Source: Prosopocoilus inquinatus (lineage: Eukaryota; Arthropoda; Insecta; Coleoptera; Lucanidae). From it: a stretch of 64,000 bases of DNA. The stretch spans positions 62,618,713-62,682,712 of the forward strand of contig CM069871.1 in assembly GCA_036172665.1 (NCBI GenBank). Direction: 5' to 3'. The notes under the pieces are model-generated. The model had not been told where the DNA came from. It saw only the letters and a program-made list of their open reading frames with translations, and searched no databases. Shown in pieces: positions 1 to 14,900 of the stretch (its first letter is position 1; each line of letters opens with the position of its first letter). A program made the translations under genes and the position numbers.

Positions 1-1414
1 AGAGATGGATAAAGTGTTCCTGGACTGACTTCGCGTTACGTATAATGGAGCAAACGTTTTGAAATCATATTTCACCCTTCACTGTCTAATTTTATAAAAT
101 AATTTTAAAGATTTTTTTTCTTCCTTCGCTCATTTTGAAAATTTCACTTACAGTTTTCCTTTTTATTTTTGTTCTTTCATTTACATTCTGTTCTAAATCT
201 CAATTTTATCTTCTTGATGCTTTAATGTAAATAGTTTGTTAAGAAATCTGTCTCATATACATATTTACCTAATACAGCTTCTGCATACTAAAGGAAAACA
301 GATGAAAGATTTGAACAACAGACAAACCTTCAAATGACTCCAAAAAGTTTTTAGCATTTTCTAACTGGACCTTGTACAATGACGCTCACTTAAAATGGCG
401 AACCGCATTCAACGGCAAGCGTTCAAAACAGTCTGGCTACGAGAACTGTTTTGAACCTTTGCTGGCCATAAAATTGTCAAATGTTAACATTTTAATTAAA
501 CAGAAAATAAAGAAAGTGGACTAATTTTTCAATATCGAACTAGTTTGTCTTCATAGGTGTGCTTCGTCAAACTACTGATATGTTTACCAATTTAGATCAC
601 TATGAATGTTTTATAAAATACTTCATAGTTTGATGATATTTAAGAAAAAGTATATTATTACGGGAATCTTATTTATTTTTTAGCGCAAAATGGGCTACTT
701 CTTGGAGGTTAATCTGTAGTTTCGAATTTTTGTATTTGCATTTGCCAATTCAAATTTTAATAATTACTTGATGTAACGTTTGAGTTAGATATTAAGTATA
801 ACAAAATACCTACGTACGGTATTTATAATTAATTGTTGTGTTTTAATTTCTTCGCTGAAGCTGCAACTCATTCGATGCTTTTTAAGCCATTTTTTGATTA
901 TACCTTATTTTTTTATATGGAAATGTCCACTTATCAAATATGAAACGTGACTTTTGAACGAGATAAGGCAATTTAATAGTCTTTCTGCTAAATTTACTAT
1001 TTAAGAAAATATTATATTATAATTTCTCTATTTATTTAGAGGAAACTTCTATTAAACATTTTAATCACAAACAATATGAAATTAGTTTTAGTGTTTCATA
1101 TTTGATTTACGAATGACATTAAAGTATCCAAACGAGAACCGGAAGTGCTTCAAACTTAATTATGATTTAAATTTCCTCTTCATAAATTGGACTTAAAAAT
1201 GGATCCAATTAAATAATTACAGTACATAATTGGAAACACATAACAAAACACATCCTAACAACAACAACTGCAGCCTATGAGAATGATAATAATAATTTAT
1301 GACGATTCTATTCCGCCGCATATTCTGGGAATTTATAAATTTACTGAATACGTGACTGTGTTTCCAAGTTATCGTTAATCTGGTAGGTTAGGACTTCCTT
1401 TCGGGAACAATATC
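1..1414. other. AT-rich sequence upstream of the stumps-like gene
   Basis: No convincing exon, RNA gene or complete transposon is seen here. It probably contains the promoter and 5' UTR of the gene starting at 1415, but no clear TATA box could be tied to a start site. Confidence 0.4.
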
Positions 1415-4400
1415 ATGTCTATTCGAGCTGCAAACGCAGGGCTGGCGCGCGAGAGAGCTGTAAACAACGGTGCAGATAAAGTTATTGTTGTCGATGGTAA
1501 CTATACCAATTTGTTTAAAGGCGAACAAAGTGATTCGGTGTGTTACTGTCTTCTGTTATTATCTTCACCAAAAGTGCTCGATGACGTGATTCTGTTACTA
1601 AAACAAATACGTGCGTTTTTCCGGTTTTGCTCAAGGTAATATTTAATATTTTTTTTTACAATGTTTTATCACATTTTGAACACTTTCGTTGAATATGAAT
1701 TTGTCTAAAATAAAACTATTTGTGTTTTTAGACCTATTTTCATCGTAAGACTCAAATAGTAATTACCCGCGCGTTATTAATATAATAAAGATTCAATTTA
1801 TCTTATGTACAGTGAAAAAATCTCAGTGCTGCAGTTTACATTAAAACTGAAATAATTAAAAGTACACTATCGAGCTCCTCAATTTAGAATCTTAATCTTT
1901 AGCATTTTTATTGTACATAAATAAATAGCTTTTCATTATTTTTGTAATTTTTTGATTTTATTCAACAGAACAATATTGTTCAGGTAATCGGGCATGTGCT
2001 GGGCTACTAAATTTGACTATTCGGTTGTTTTGTCAAGTTTTTCAACAAATATAAATACAATCTGGAGGGTGTTAATAAGAAAGCCTTATACATACTTTGT
2101 CAGGTGATAGTAGAAATCAAAACAAAGAAAAAATCTAATAAAGTCATGTCCAAAACTCACTGTAGCGTGTCATCGTCATGAGTTTACTCTTCTGGAATTT
2201 TTATTTTTTACATAAAATTCGGAAAAGATAAATTATATAAAAGGCTGAATTTTCCGATATAGCACTAGTCACTGTACCGACTTCCGGTTTCGCCGGAAAT
2301 GAGTACGACCTGTATATTTTTACATACATATTTGGAAGCTACAGTTCATTATGAGTTCGAATGAGTATCGCTTGGTAATTTTGGTTTCCATTATAACGAA
2401 ATATTTGTTTTATTTTTTTTAATTAGTATAGCTATGAATTCTGTATTTTCGTTCTCATGCGATCAAAATTTTTATAGAATTTGAAAGTTTTATTAGATCG
2501 TAACTTTAAAACGGAACTTCTTTTAACCTCAATTCTATTTGTATTTTTTTTTGTTTTTTCAATAGAAATCAAACAACTCCAAATAAGAAAACTCAGAAAC
2601 TATTATGGATACAATGGTTTTCAAGGATAATACCTGTCAAATAAATTTATTAGGAGGTGAAGAAATCGGGCATAAAAAAACATTTCGTTTAATTTAAAAA
2701 CGCAATTAAATGAATAGAATAAAATATTGCAATAGTTTTTACTTTTTATTTCAATATGAAGTATAGTCTATTTGTTCTTTACCAATAAATTTAGAACAAA
2801 TTTTGACTAGTTATTACAATTTTTAATTTCCTATTGAAAAATTTGAGTCCACCTCTGCATATTCTCGTCCAGATTTAATCCAGTCCCGAAAATGCAAATC
2901 AACACATTGTTGATTTACATAATCTAAGCATCTCTCCACCCAAGTTTTTGTCCTTGTGACTCTGCATTTTTTTTTAATATTTTAGAGTCGCTCTAACAAC
3001 AGAACTAAAAAAGACTGCGATATAAAATGCCTTTTACAATACAAAAACAAATGTGTTTTTTTTAATTAAAGCAACTTTAAATCTAATTACGAAAACAGCC
3101 TTTATTTCTCTACGTACAATCAGAATTAAAAGTAATGTCTCCCAAATAAAACGTACCTACGAGGGCTTATCCATACTGATGACGCGGCTGAGCTTTCAAT
3201 CCGTGTTTATCCACTAATTCGTTACTCATTACAGCGACCAGAAGTGATTAGGTCGCATTTATTTAACTTTTTCTTGGGGTGACATTACTTTTAATTTTGA
3301 CTGTGCATCTGCCCGATTTTGTTGGTCATTTTCGATTGCTCTTTGAAACTTTGAAAGCAGACACACCCCTAAAGCCAGACCACAAGCGCCACCATTTATC
3401 TGCCAGAAGCCCTGATAATCACAGGCAGGGTTAAACGAACAAGTCAATCACGAACAAAGTTCCACTTCACCGGGCTCTCGTAGTTTTATCGTGTTTATCC
3501 CGAAGCAACATTGGAGGTCTTTGTGGCGGCGCATTTTTATGGATTCGGTTCTTATCACGACGACAGATTAAGATTATGTGGGTTCACGTGCATCACAAAG
3601 TCTTCGTCTGTGGATTAAAACTGAATTGGTTCAAGTTTTCAGATCATTTCTAATTTTTTTCGACCGTCGAAAATGAAAGAAGACACTCTTCGTTAAATGC
3701 ACTCATTCAGCAATTATCTCACGCTTGAGAATTTGTGTATTTAAGAAAACAAAATTTTATACAAATACAGTATACTAATCCGAAGTAATAATTGGTTGAT
3801 CCGGATTTTCGGAAAATTAGGATTTAGTTAAATGTTCCGCCCGCTTATACGTGATGTTTAATCAATCAGTCTAATATCGTCACGATAAAAACGCGAATAT
3901 AATTCCAGAAGCTAATAGAAACAACAATTTGGTTGATTTGAATTAAATAGAAACACGACACGTCTCTGCAGCACACTCTCTCGTGCGCATCGTGTCCGAG
4001 CATCGCAGTCAACCGCGACATTATTGTGAATCATGCCACCCTAACGAATGCATTATTACTTTGGCTTACCGATTGTTCGCTATCTGCTAGACGCGCTGCG
4101 CCGGCAAATATGAGGCGTGTACACAATCTATTTATAACATCGCACCGCTTCGTTGCAATAGTAAAGTTTTACACTTTTTTCTGTCCGCCATGTAATCATA
4201 ACGTGTAAAAACCTGTAAAATCTACATCCACAAAAACGTCCGTTAAACTTCTCCAGTCATTGTGGCTTTAATTAACTGTCGATGCATCGCGTCACTAATC
4301 TAACGTTTCGATCCATCACTTTATTGATTCATCGCTTCATCGAATCAACAATCTATCGATCCATCACATCATTTACACAGCGCTCACTTGCGAAGACGAG

Positions 4401-7400
4401 GCGCTAGCCGAGACTTCGCAAAACTGTGCTCGCACTTGCAAAACAGTTTCTGGCCGTTTGATACACACTATTTTTTGGTCCGACCTATTTTAAATTGTTT
4501 CAAGAAGTTCAAAAATAATTATATGGTTTGCGCTAGGGAAGTGCGTATTCAGGTTGGCAACATAAAGTCTAACACCAGATTTCGAATTGAAGTAAAACAT
4601 TTTCGATCTAACTTAAAATTTCACTTTGCGAGTCATACTCGTTCGATAAAACAAACTGCAACGTTTATATACATAAGTTTCCAGCTAAACTTAACTCCAA
4701 AGTAAAAAAATTATTCAATACATCAAAGCTCTTGTTATTTAAGAAATGTCACCCACAGATGTCAATATTGCCAACATTTGGTAAATTTTTTGACGCCTAG
4801 GCCTTCAATAGGACTGTTTCTTGACGGTTTCGACAAACGCAATACCAACATTTCTGGCCGGAAATAATATTTATAAGTCATAGAATAAAACTATAAATGT
4901 TCACATAGTTTAGAAAGTTTTGAAAGTTGATTTTGGTTGACAGAAGCGTAGAAAAATTTTGTGATCAAAGAGATCAAGATAAAAAGAAATCCATCAAACA
5001 CGGCTTTACTTATTACATTTTACGTTATTTTTAAGAGCATTAAAATAAAGTTAAATGTTATAATTTATTATGCGTTATTTTGAATAAAACTCACTTTTTC
5101 CAAATTTCAAATCAATAGAAATCTTGCTTTCTAGTAATTTATTGAAATGCAATATTATTTATTCCAATCCAAAAAAATATGAAAAAGAAGAAAATCTTCA
5201 GAGATTTGTTATTGTCATTTCATAAATTAATATTATTTTGTGATTGAGAAACCGGAAAGGTAATTGTAAATATCAAACAATGTTCTTTGTGATAAAGTTA
5301 GTAAAGTAACATAAACAATAAATATTTTTTCACTGTAATATGATGTTTGAGTTATAAAATACAACAGAAATTTCAGTGTCTTCCAAATTTAAACTGGAAA
5401 TAAATCGCACATTGTATCTCCAAGAACTTGAAATCTTTCTAGTAAAGTTTCCCATACGACATAATCTTGAGGTCAATAGTTCTAAACAGTGATAAACAGT
5501 AACGATTTAATGAAATATTTGAAGAAGGAAGTGATCAATGTTAATTTTTACTCCTGCATTATATTATTCAAAAATATTTAATATTTAAAATTTGAATTAG
5601 TGTACCGGGATGATCTGGAATCTTGGTTCAGAAAAACTTAGTACGTTCGACCTTTACTTTAAATTATCAGTTAAACCACAATCACCGTTGATATGAGTTA
5701 ATTAAAAGTGAAAACTTTCCCAATCAACTCCCATGTTCGGGAATTACGCTTTGAATTGAATTATTTAACAAGAGATTCTTATGTTATTATAAGAATTTCT
5801 TTTTAAAACAGGCAAACTATGTATTTTATTTTTGCAGGTCCTGCTCAAAACGCGCACGACATGGATGACATCCTGATCATTTCGGCCAAAAACAGCGAGC
5901 CAGCTGCCCTATGGGTGGAATACTTCACCTCGTACTTCGAGCACTTTAGTCGACAAGGGAACAGGCGACCTTTCAAGTAAGTTATTTATTGCTGTTACGA
6001 CTATGTGAAGCCGGAACTTGTAAATTGGCGCATAACGAAGTAATAAAGAGCGAGAATTAAGTGCCGATGTAACCAAATTGGCCCTTACCAACGAGATCCC
6101 GTGTCTAAAACTGAATCAAGCAGTAAATACTGAGAGATATGATAATTATACTGGTCGATAAAAGGCTTGCATAAAGTAACGCTTTTCTTTTAATTTATTA
6201 GAGTACACCACCTCACCATTGAAGACGTCTTAGAAGCGAATGGTGACATTCGTTTCATATCGGAAAAAACCGCAGCTGTGAAACTCCAACTAATCGTTCT
6301 CTGTCCGCTTTTCCTCGAACAAATAGTAAAACACTTCGCTAAAGTCTCAGTCCTGACGAAAATACTCTATCCCAACAGGATATTGGCCCTCCTGCTGGGG
6401 GTTACGGACGATGACGTGCTCGATATCCACAAAAACGGTAAGTTGCATTGTGTCACGCGATCCCCGTCTAATTAAGAAGAAACCGAAGGCACTGTTTGCG
6501 TCAATGAAATCCGATTGAATTCCTGAAAGCTTCGTCAACTTGGCAGCGAAACGCATAAAGTTTAAAATCGCCATGTTTGCGGAGTGATTCAATTATTTGT
6601 CCGATTAATCAATTGCTTGTCTGCGCTTGATGAAATTTTGTTGTTTGCGTTGGAACGGAAAACGAAAGCGATAAGTTCTTGTTTAGTCACTTGTTAAGGT
6701 AATAAATTAAATGGTGAAAATAGCATTAGCCAAAGTTACACATGCGTACACGGTTCCAAAACAGCAATGAAATAGTAATGATAATTTTATAACATTTTTT
6801 TAATATTTACTTTTTTAATATATAAAAAAATCAGTAAAAATTACAGTTTGAACAAATTAAATTATAAATTTTGTAACGAAATATATATATATAGGAAGCC
6901 TACGGATTAACATATATATATATATATATATATATATGTTAATCCGTAGGCTTCCGTGGGTGTTGAATGCTGTAGTATTCTTCCGGGTAGTCCTCCGCGT
7001 TGAGTTCTCTAAAGAACTATTTGTCTTCTGACAACGTTTCGGCAAGGTCTCACTTGCCATCTTCAGGTCTTCGCTGCTGCTTGCCTGCTTCTGCTCCTCG
7101 TCGTTACTCGAGTCACAGTGGCTTCTGGTCGCGCTGGTGGTGGTTTAAGTACCGTGTTGCGGTCACGCGTCGTTACGCTTGGTGGTTTTTCCGCTTGACT
7201 TCTTGTTGTTGGTTGATTGGGTCGTGCCTGTTGACTGCTCTCTCCTAATCCTGATGGTCCGGGGTTCGCTGGTTTCTGGCTTCGGGTTACTGGTCCTCGA
7301 CGGTCGGTGGATTTTCGGATCACTGGCCTCCAGGTGGGTGGTAGTCGTAAGGCATCATCTCTGGTGTTTAAGTTCATCTGATGTTTCTCGATTTCTATCG

Positions 7401-8909
7401 CTTCTCGGATGATGCGTTTGGTCTTGTGTTCTACGCTGGCAATTGTTCTGGTGTTGTCGAAATCTATTTTGTGTGAAGTCGCTTTTACGTGTTGTGCCAA
7501 TGATGATGTTTTCTCGTCCTTCTCGACGGCCTTTCGATGTTCTTCTCTCCTGACGCTTATTTTTCTATTTGTTTGGCCTATGTAGACCTTGTCGCAATCT
7601 TGACGGAATTCCGTACACGCCTTGGCTTTCCAGTTGTATTTTAGTTTTGACTGTTGGCAGGATGTTTCCAATTTTCTTGTCGGTGTTGAATGATGTCCGG
7701 ATATTGTGTTTCTTGAGTATTCTGCTGATCTTCTCTGCAACACCTGAATGAAATCCATCCGAAGATCAAGTTCACGATGGAAATCGAAGAAAACAACGAA
7801 CTTCCATTCCTCGATGTACTTATAAAGAAAAAACCAGATGGAAGCCTTGGACATTCCGTATACCGAAAACCAACCCACACGGAACGGTACCTGAACGCAC
7901 AATCACATCACCATCCAGCACAATTGCAATCAGTGGTAAGGACCCTCGTCACCCGGTCCCAAAGATTGGCTGACTCAGAAAACAAGGTAGAAGAAATGAA
8001 GAAAATCCGCTCATCTTTAATAAAAAATGGATATCAACACAAACAAATCAGGAAAGCCGAACACCAACGCAAACCCAAGACACAGGAAGAGGAAAAAGAT
8101 ATAATAGGAACAGCATGCCTACCATTTGTTAAAGGGACAACAGAGAAGATCAGCAGAATACTCAAGAAACACAATATCCGGACATCATTCAACACCGACA
8201 AGAAAATTGGAAACATCCTGCCAACAGTCAAAACTAAAATACAACTGGAAAGCCAAGGCGTGTACGGAATTCCCTGTCAAGATTGCGACAAGGTCTACAT
8301 AGGCCAAACAAATAGAAAAATAAGCGTCAGGAGAGAAGAACATCGAAAGGCCGTCGAGAAGGACGAGAAAACATCATCATTGGCACAACACGTAAAAGCG
8401 ACTTCACACAAAATAGATTTCGACAACACCAGAACAATTGCCAGCGTAGAACACAAGACCAAACGCATCATCCGAGAAGCGATAGAAATCGAGAAACATC
8501 AGATGAACTTAAACACCAGAGATGATGCCTTACGACTACCACCCACCTGGAGGCCAGTGATCCGAAAATCCACCGACCGTCGAGGACCAGTAACCCGAAG
8601 CCAGAAACCAGCGAACCCCGGACCATCAGGATTAGGAGAAAGCAGTCAACAGGCACGACCCAATCAACCAACAACAAGAAGTCAAGCGGAAAAACCACCA
8701 AGCGTAACGACGCGTGACCGCAACACGGTACTTAAACCACCACCAGCGCGACCAGAAGCCACTGTGACTCGAGTAACGACGAGGAGCAGAAGCAGGCAAG
8801 CAGCAGCGAAGACCTGAAGATGGCAAGTGAGACCTTGCCGAAACGTTGTCAGAAGACAAATAGTTCTTTAGAGAACTCAACGCGGAGGACTACCCGGAAG
8901 AATACTACA

Positions 8910-8956
<47 letters not shown>

Positions 8957-11900
8957 AAAAATATCAGAGGACATGAAACAAATAAAAAAGCTTTTTAAAA
9001 ACGAGCTAAAAAAGTAATTTATTGATTTACTAAGTCAACTTTTTTAGCTCGTTTTTAAAAAGCTTTTTTTATTTGTTTCATATCCTCTGCAACTCTCATG
9101 AGCAATAACTATCAAAAAAAATTATCATTATTATTTTATTGTGGTTTTGGAACCGTGCATGCATGTAGTAACTTTGACTAATGCCATATCCACCATTTAA
9201 TTTGTTACCTTAACAAGTGACTAAACAAGAACTTATCGCTTTCGGTTTCCGTTTCAACACAAATAACTAAATTTCGGTTTGAACAAATTAAAATATAAAT
9301 TTCGTTTAGAAAAATCGTAATTTTTAATAAATAAATAAATGTTAATAATAAAATGTTAAATGAATTAATTAAATTCTAAAATGGGAATGAAATAGAAGAT
9401 ATTCCTAACAAAATCTCTGCATTCTGTTTTTAAAATTTTTGAATAAGAGAAATGCATACATAACTATAATTCATTTCATTGAAGCCAAGAAATAAAAAGC
9501 AAGGCACTTCAGTTTAGATTTTAGATGAAAAAAAAAGAAACCATATGAAAACATTGTCCTATTGATGGTCGCCCGTTCTTGGCTGACATTTAATTAAAAG
9601 AAACTGCAATTTTCAGTCTGTCGAAAAAGAAAAGAAAAACTAAACTTGGGCGCATCTGCCTTCAGTATAATGTTATAATTGAACGTCCAAATCCTTTTGA
9701 GCTACAGGAAATTAACATAAGAATTCAAATATTGTGGATTTTATGTTTCTATGACAAAATGTGGTTCTGTACTGTATTAATTCTAAAACGAAAACAACTT
9801 ATTATTGAAATTATGGAAAATTGTATCACAATTATAAGTATATTTAAATAATTTTAAAAATAGATTTGCAAAATTTAGTTTAATTTAATAACGTTTATTT
9901 CAGCGAATGAGTGGGCCTAAGTGTTTAGCTTTTGACATATTGATAATTAAAAACTGTAATAATAAAAATAAAAAACATGATTCGCTTTGAACCCTAGGTA
10001 TCCTATTACCTAGCGGAAACGGTGAGACCACATCGTTTGATCAATGCACTTACTAAATTAAGTATTAAAAGTCATAAAAATAAAACTGAATTTTTCTAAA
10101 CCTTCGACGCAATGTAAATTCTTGCCGTATTTTGTCTTAGGAATTGCTCCTTTGCGTGTTACATTACTATTTTTTTTAATAATCATATCTAATAGTTAAT
10201 ACGTTTTTCTTTATAAATGGCCCAAAAAATAAAAGTAGTCATTCTTATTTGCTGGTGGTTTAGGTGAAATGTTTTGAAATTACTACTTTATTTTTTTTAG
10301 CAATATTTAGTATTGTATACAGGGAGATTCAGGCAACATATTCATTAAAAGTTTACGGGCTTCCTCTTTGAATTTCTATTTCATATTTTGCGGTTAAAAA
10401 TTAGCGGTAATGGTTTATTAAAATATAATATTTTCAACTTTCGGGCACTTCCGCTTGTACCGGAAGTTGCTGTCCACTTTCTTATTTTAAATGGAATGCT
10501 TCATTTTTTATTTCATTTTTGAAATCTTCATGAAATTCTAAAAATGTTTTGTGTAACATGTGATACAAGAAAAAGTAGCCGTTTTAGAAGTATTTCCATT
10601 TTTTAAAGAAAGTTCAAAGTTGCAGTAAATTGTTTATGATACTGCCATCTTTGTGTAACAAAAGCCATACTTTCAATTTTTGGCTTCTAGTAGGCTATAC
10701 TCATAGGCTTTCAGGTCATACCTAATTTTATACAAAATTGTTTACGGTCTGGTTGAAAAGTAACTTCTATTCGAACTGATTTCAACAGTCGAAAAGTCAT
10801 GTTTTTTAAATAGAACACCCAGTATACTTTACGTTACGATAAGAATCAGAATTAAATGTTCTTTCGAACTGTATTAGCATTCCCTATACCCATCTCTTAC
10901 CTTTCTCTTTCTATTCATGATTTTCTGTTCGAATCATCATTTTTTTCACTTTTTAGTATTATTTCTGGATACTGCGCTATGAAAATTTAACAAAATGAGG
11001 ATTTTTAAATTAATTTCTCACTGTAAAATCAATTTAATTTTAAAACCGAAAAATAATATTTAAATACATATTGATCATCTAAACTTTTTATTTACATATG
11101 CCGCATGTATTCTTGGTATGACTTGTTACACATTTACAAAGAGAAATTTACAGTTACAATACAAAATTTTATGAAAACTAATAAATAAATCAGAAATATT
11201 AAAAATAATACACAAATTGTTGGTTATAATATTGGCTCTAAGTTGTCCTAATTATTTATTAGTAATAACTTTGTATTATGTCCAAGTAATAACATGTTTT
11301 CCTCGATATAACAATTTTTTCTATTAGCTTCTTGAATTATCGATTTTTTTTATCATCAAATACATTTTAATGTCTATGCTTGAATATTCATTTTTTGATT
11401 CTTCGTAGGGATTTAATTGGGTTTTTTTTAATTCCTACTAGACGGATGATTTCAAAAATTATAATTTCTCTAGTTTTCATAGCCCACTATTTAAAAACAA
11501 TACCAAAAATTGGAAAAAATTAGATATTGAAGAGAAATCATCGATAAACGATTGAACTATAAGAAATAGGTATAGGGAATAAACTTTTAATGAATGGGTT
11601 ACCTGAATCTCCCTGTATACTTTTCATCGCGATTATTAACTAGCTGTGTTAAACTGCCTCATACAAAAATGCGCAACTACTATACTGTTAACCTTCGTTT
11701 TCGCATTGATATTTACGTCTTCCTTTTGACTAGAAAATTCTATCATATAGAATTCCTGTCACGTATTTCGTTCTGTGTCGACTCGCTTAGAAACAGTTAG
11801 CGAATAGTACAATTTTTCTTTTTATCATAATACACGTTTGAATACCTCTTAAGAGAAATGATTGTTACGTTTTCTGTTATGCGATATTGCTTTGTATTTA

Positions 11901-14900
11901 TTTATATAAATAACGGAAGAATCCAAATTTTGAGTCAATTTAATAACACGACAAGCATTATTTAAGGCTTTTAATTTGTATAAAAAAAGTATTATTAAAG
12001 TTTTTAACTAATCATACAGCAGGATTTAAAACCACAACTTCGTAAGTACATTCTCTTGCTAAGTCGTCACAAACATTAAGGTGACGCAAAACTGGCGTCA
12101 GAGAGTATTGTTAACGATAAAAATTACAATAAAGCAGCGACAAAATTGATAAAAATTACAATGTTTATCGAATTAAGAATTTCTGGAGGAAGTTGTTTGT
12201 TATGTGTTTCTTGATAATTTTTTCCCGCGAATTCGGTTTGATTAGTTTCCTTTACACACTTATATATTTCACTGTTTCAACTCTTCGTTCAATATATGTA
12301 TACCTGTCGTTACTATAAAATGAGAATGTAGGTGTAGTTAGAAAACGATATGGTCACGCAAAAGAGATACAGCAGAGTTTTAGCCTCTTGCAGTTTTCTA
12401 ATCACTAAAGTAAAAAAGAAATAATTTAATAATCATTTAAGAAACGTACCTATAAAACTTACTTAAAGAGGTTTAAAGTGGTTTCGGTAGTATATAATTT
12501 CGTTTTATTTAATTTCGCAGATTCAATTTAATCAACTTATCTCTTAACGAACATTTCTGTTAAGAATAACCATAGTAAACATTTTATAACCCTTTAATTA
12601 TTACAATTAATTTTTTTTTAATCATCAAATGATGTGTAACGCAAATCAGTATGTAATTCGTATTAAATTTAGTTTGGTTACTACTATTACGATTAATATT
12701 AAAAAGTAAGTTGGAAGGTTTAGGAGAGTTAAACTTAAGAAGTACATTTGCTTCTCTTTTAGACATTTAGAAAGTAAACACTTTTGTACATTTTAAAAGT
12801 GATTATTTATTTCTGATTTTTATATCAAATATCATCCTGACAGAGTTCTCAGTTACTAATTAAACAAACAATACCAATTAATTTTTATTTGTTATGTCGA
12901 CCAGTGCCGTTTTTACATGTCCTCTGCTTTTATGTTTATTTGTAGTATTTGTTCTCAGACTTTTTTTCTGAAACAGTTTTAACAACGTACTCTCAGTGGC
13001 AGCGACTCAGAGTAGGCGAAGACCAAGACGAAAATTTCACAAAAGAATTTTTAGAAACCGCTATGACGATCTTCACTCGCGTATGGAAACAACAAAGCTA
13101 TATCTCGGCTCAAGAAAAATCTCACTTTTCCGTATCTCCAAAGAAAATCCGACAAGTAAAAAAAGCCTATATGCAGACTAACCCTCAATTTCCGTAACAT
13201 GAATATTTTGTATGCAGGGACAGAATAGCGTATTGATTCTATTGACGCATCCTCTGCAAAAAGAGGACATTGTGAAGATCTCCATCGAGAGGAACAACGA
13301 GATCATGGAGGTGGCCAACGTGAAGAAGCGCAACCCTTACACGCTGAAAATATCGATTCCGGACTCGTTAACCGAGGTGTCAGCTATCGTTAATATCTTG
13401 GTGGAAAAAAACGGTAACGTCATCGGTAGTCGTCCGATCAAGTGTGAAAGCAGACTCAGGGAGCTCGAACAAATTTTGCGCTCCATCAGTAATCCGGTGG
13501 AGTTCATGTGCCAGGTAAAGGCCTTTGAAGTACCCACATACAATAAGTTATTGATTAAAATAAAAAATGATTACAGTAGAAAGAACGAGACGATACAGTT
13601 CTTTTCTATTAGTCTTCTAATGATTCTCTCCTTCTATTTATCTAGGTGATGTAAACGTATAAGCGATCATTATCAAAATCTTTATTTTAATAGTGACAAA
13701 AGTATTATTGACTATGAAATTTGTAAGTAAATAGTTTTTAAAACTTCAACCGGACACTGTTTAAATTAAAAGAAACACTCAACGTTCCACTATCGCTTGA
13801 TAGCTTCCTGATAAAGCCCTCAGGCGATAGTAAAATTTTGAGGGTTTGTTCTACCAACATCCGTTTAAAATTTTAAAAACTATTTACCGACAAAAGCACT
13901 TTGTTACATTTCGTGCAATCTCTCCTAATTAAGAGTCATCGATTTTTACCTGTTTATCCAAAATTATTGTTACTTTGCCTTTTTAACTAAAGCATTCAAT
14001 CATTTTCCTAAAAGTACCTTCGTTTTGCAGACTTTAGGATTCAGTCCTCACGACAAAGTCCAACTGGATAACTGGATGGTTCATATGTTACAAAAAAAAT
14101 TGCCGTATAATTTCAATATTTTCTGCAACGATACTGTTTACACCGGTAAAGAGCTTAAGCAAAGTAAGTTTGACATTTATTTAGTCGGAGAAGACAGTGA
14201 CGAGAACACTTCATAGGTTGTGGGGAATTCCCAACGTTGTTGCACTTCGCCGCCAAGTACGGTCTTGAAAAATTATCTATGCAGCTGCTGGATTGTCCTG
14301 GCGGAGATACAGCGTGCGAGATAAGGAACTGCAACGATTGTGTACCGGCCGACATTGCTGAATATGAGGGATTCACGGAACTAGGACAGATGTTGAGGGG
14401 ATATATGGTGAGAGTTTGATTGTTGTTGAAGAGATGAAGTAAATTTGATGATCATTTTTAGAAAATGTATGAGTTTTCAAAGATGTACACTAAATTGAAG
14501 GAAATTAGTCTGAATCCCGAAAAGATTGCTGAAGTAGGTAAGTTAACCACATTGAACACGTATTAGTATATAGAAGCCTCGACGAATTAAATGCTCTTAA
14601 TTTTGAAGAAATTAACTGTGAACACGCACCAGGTTTAAAGCCTATTCGGTGCTACTCTTTTTATGAATAATATTCAATTACACATTCAATGTTAGTTTAT
14701 ATTCATGATACTTCTGGCGTCGTCTAAAACAAATTCAACCTTTACAATATTTTCAGATGAAGATTATTTAACTCCAAAAGAAATGGACACCACATATAAA
14801 ATATGCCCACCACCGAAACCAGTTAATGTCTTGAGCACCTCAAATCCAGAATTATCCCAGGAAACCGGTTATATAGCCATGAACTCTTCGGGTAAGATTG

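Larger units (their letters stand above)
6968..8914. mobile_element. Penelope-like retroelement, two 5'-truncated copies tail-out
   Basis: The arm 6968-7737 is the reverse complement of 8141-8914, with 7738-8140 as unique centre. Each arm holds the 3' part of a Penelope-like element: GIY-YIG domain, basic Pro/Thr-rich tail and 3' UTR. The right copy also keeps the end of the reverse transcriptase. Outer ends are (TA)n tracts at about 6913-6938 and 8914-8954, typical of targeted or slipped insertion. Inverted, truncated arrangements are known for Penelope elements. Left and right arms are nearly identical, so the event looks young. Confidence 0.85.
6645..9268. repeat. Outer inverted repeat bracketing the Penelope pair
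   Basis: About 145 bp at 6645-6790 reappears in reverse complement at 9113-9268. Shared blocks include cgataagttcttgtttagtc and cacttgttaagg, with scattered mismatches and small indels. A separate stretch near 6843-6880 is repeated directly at about 9273-9308. The arms enclose AT microsatellites, the Penelope pair and a hairpin. Either a foldback element was invaded, or the locus was formed by an inverted duplication around the retroelement. Confidence 0.7.

Noticed and set aside
4026..4705. Two open frames (60 and 105 aa) in stumps intron 1
   Set aside because: Basic, low-complexity composition, no homology recognised, inside an intron on the same strand as the gene.
7000..7412. Plus-strand frames over the left Penelope arm
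   Set aside because: Antisense shadow of the GIY-YIG coding arm; the mirror frames at 8468-8880 on the minus strand are the same.
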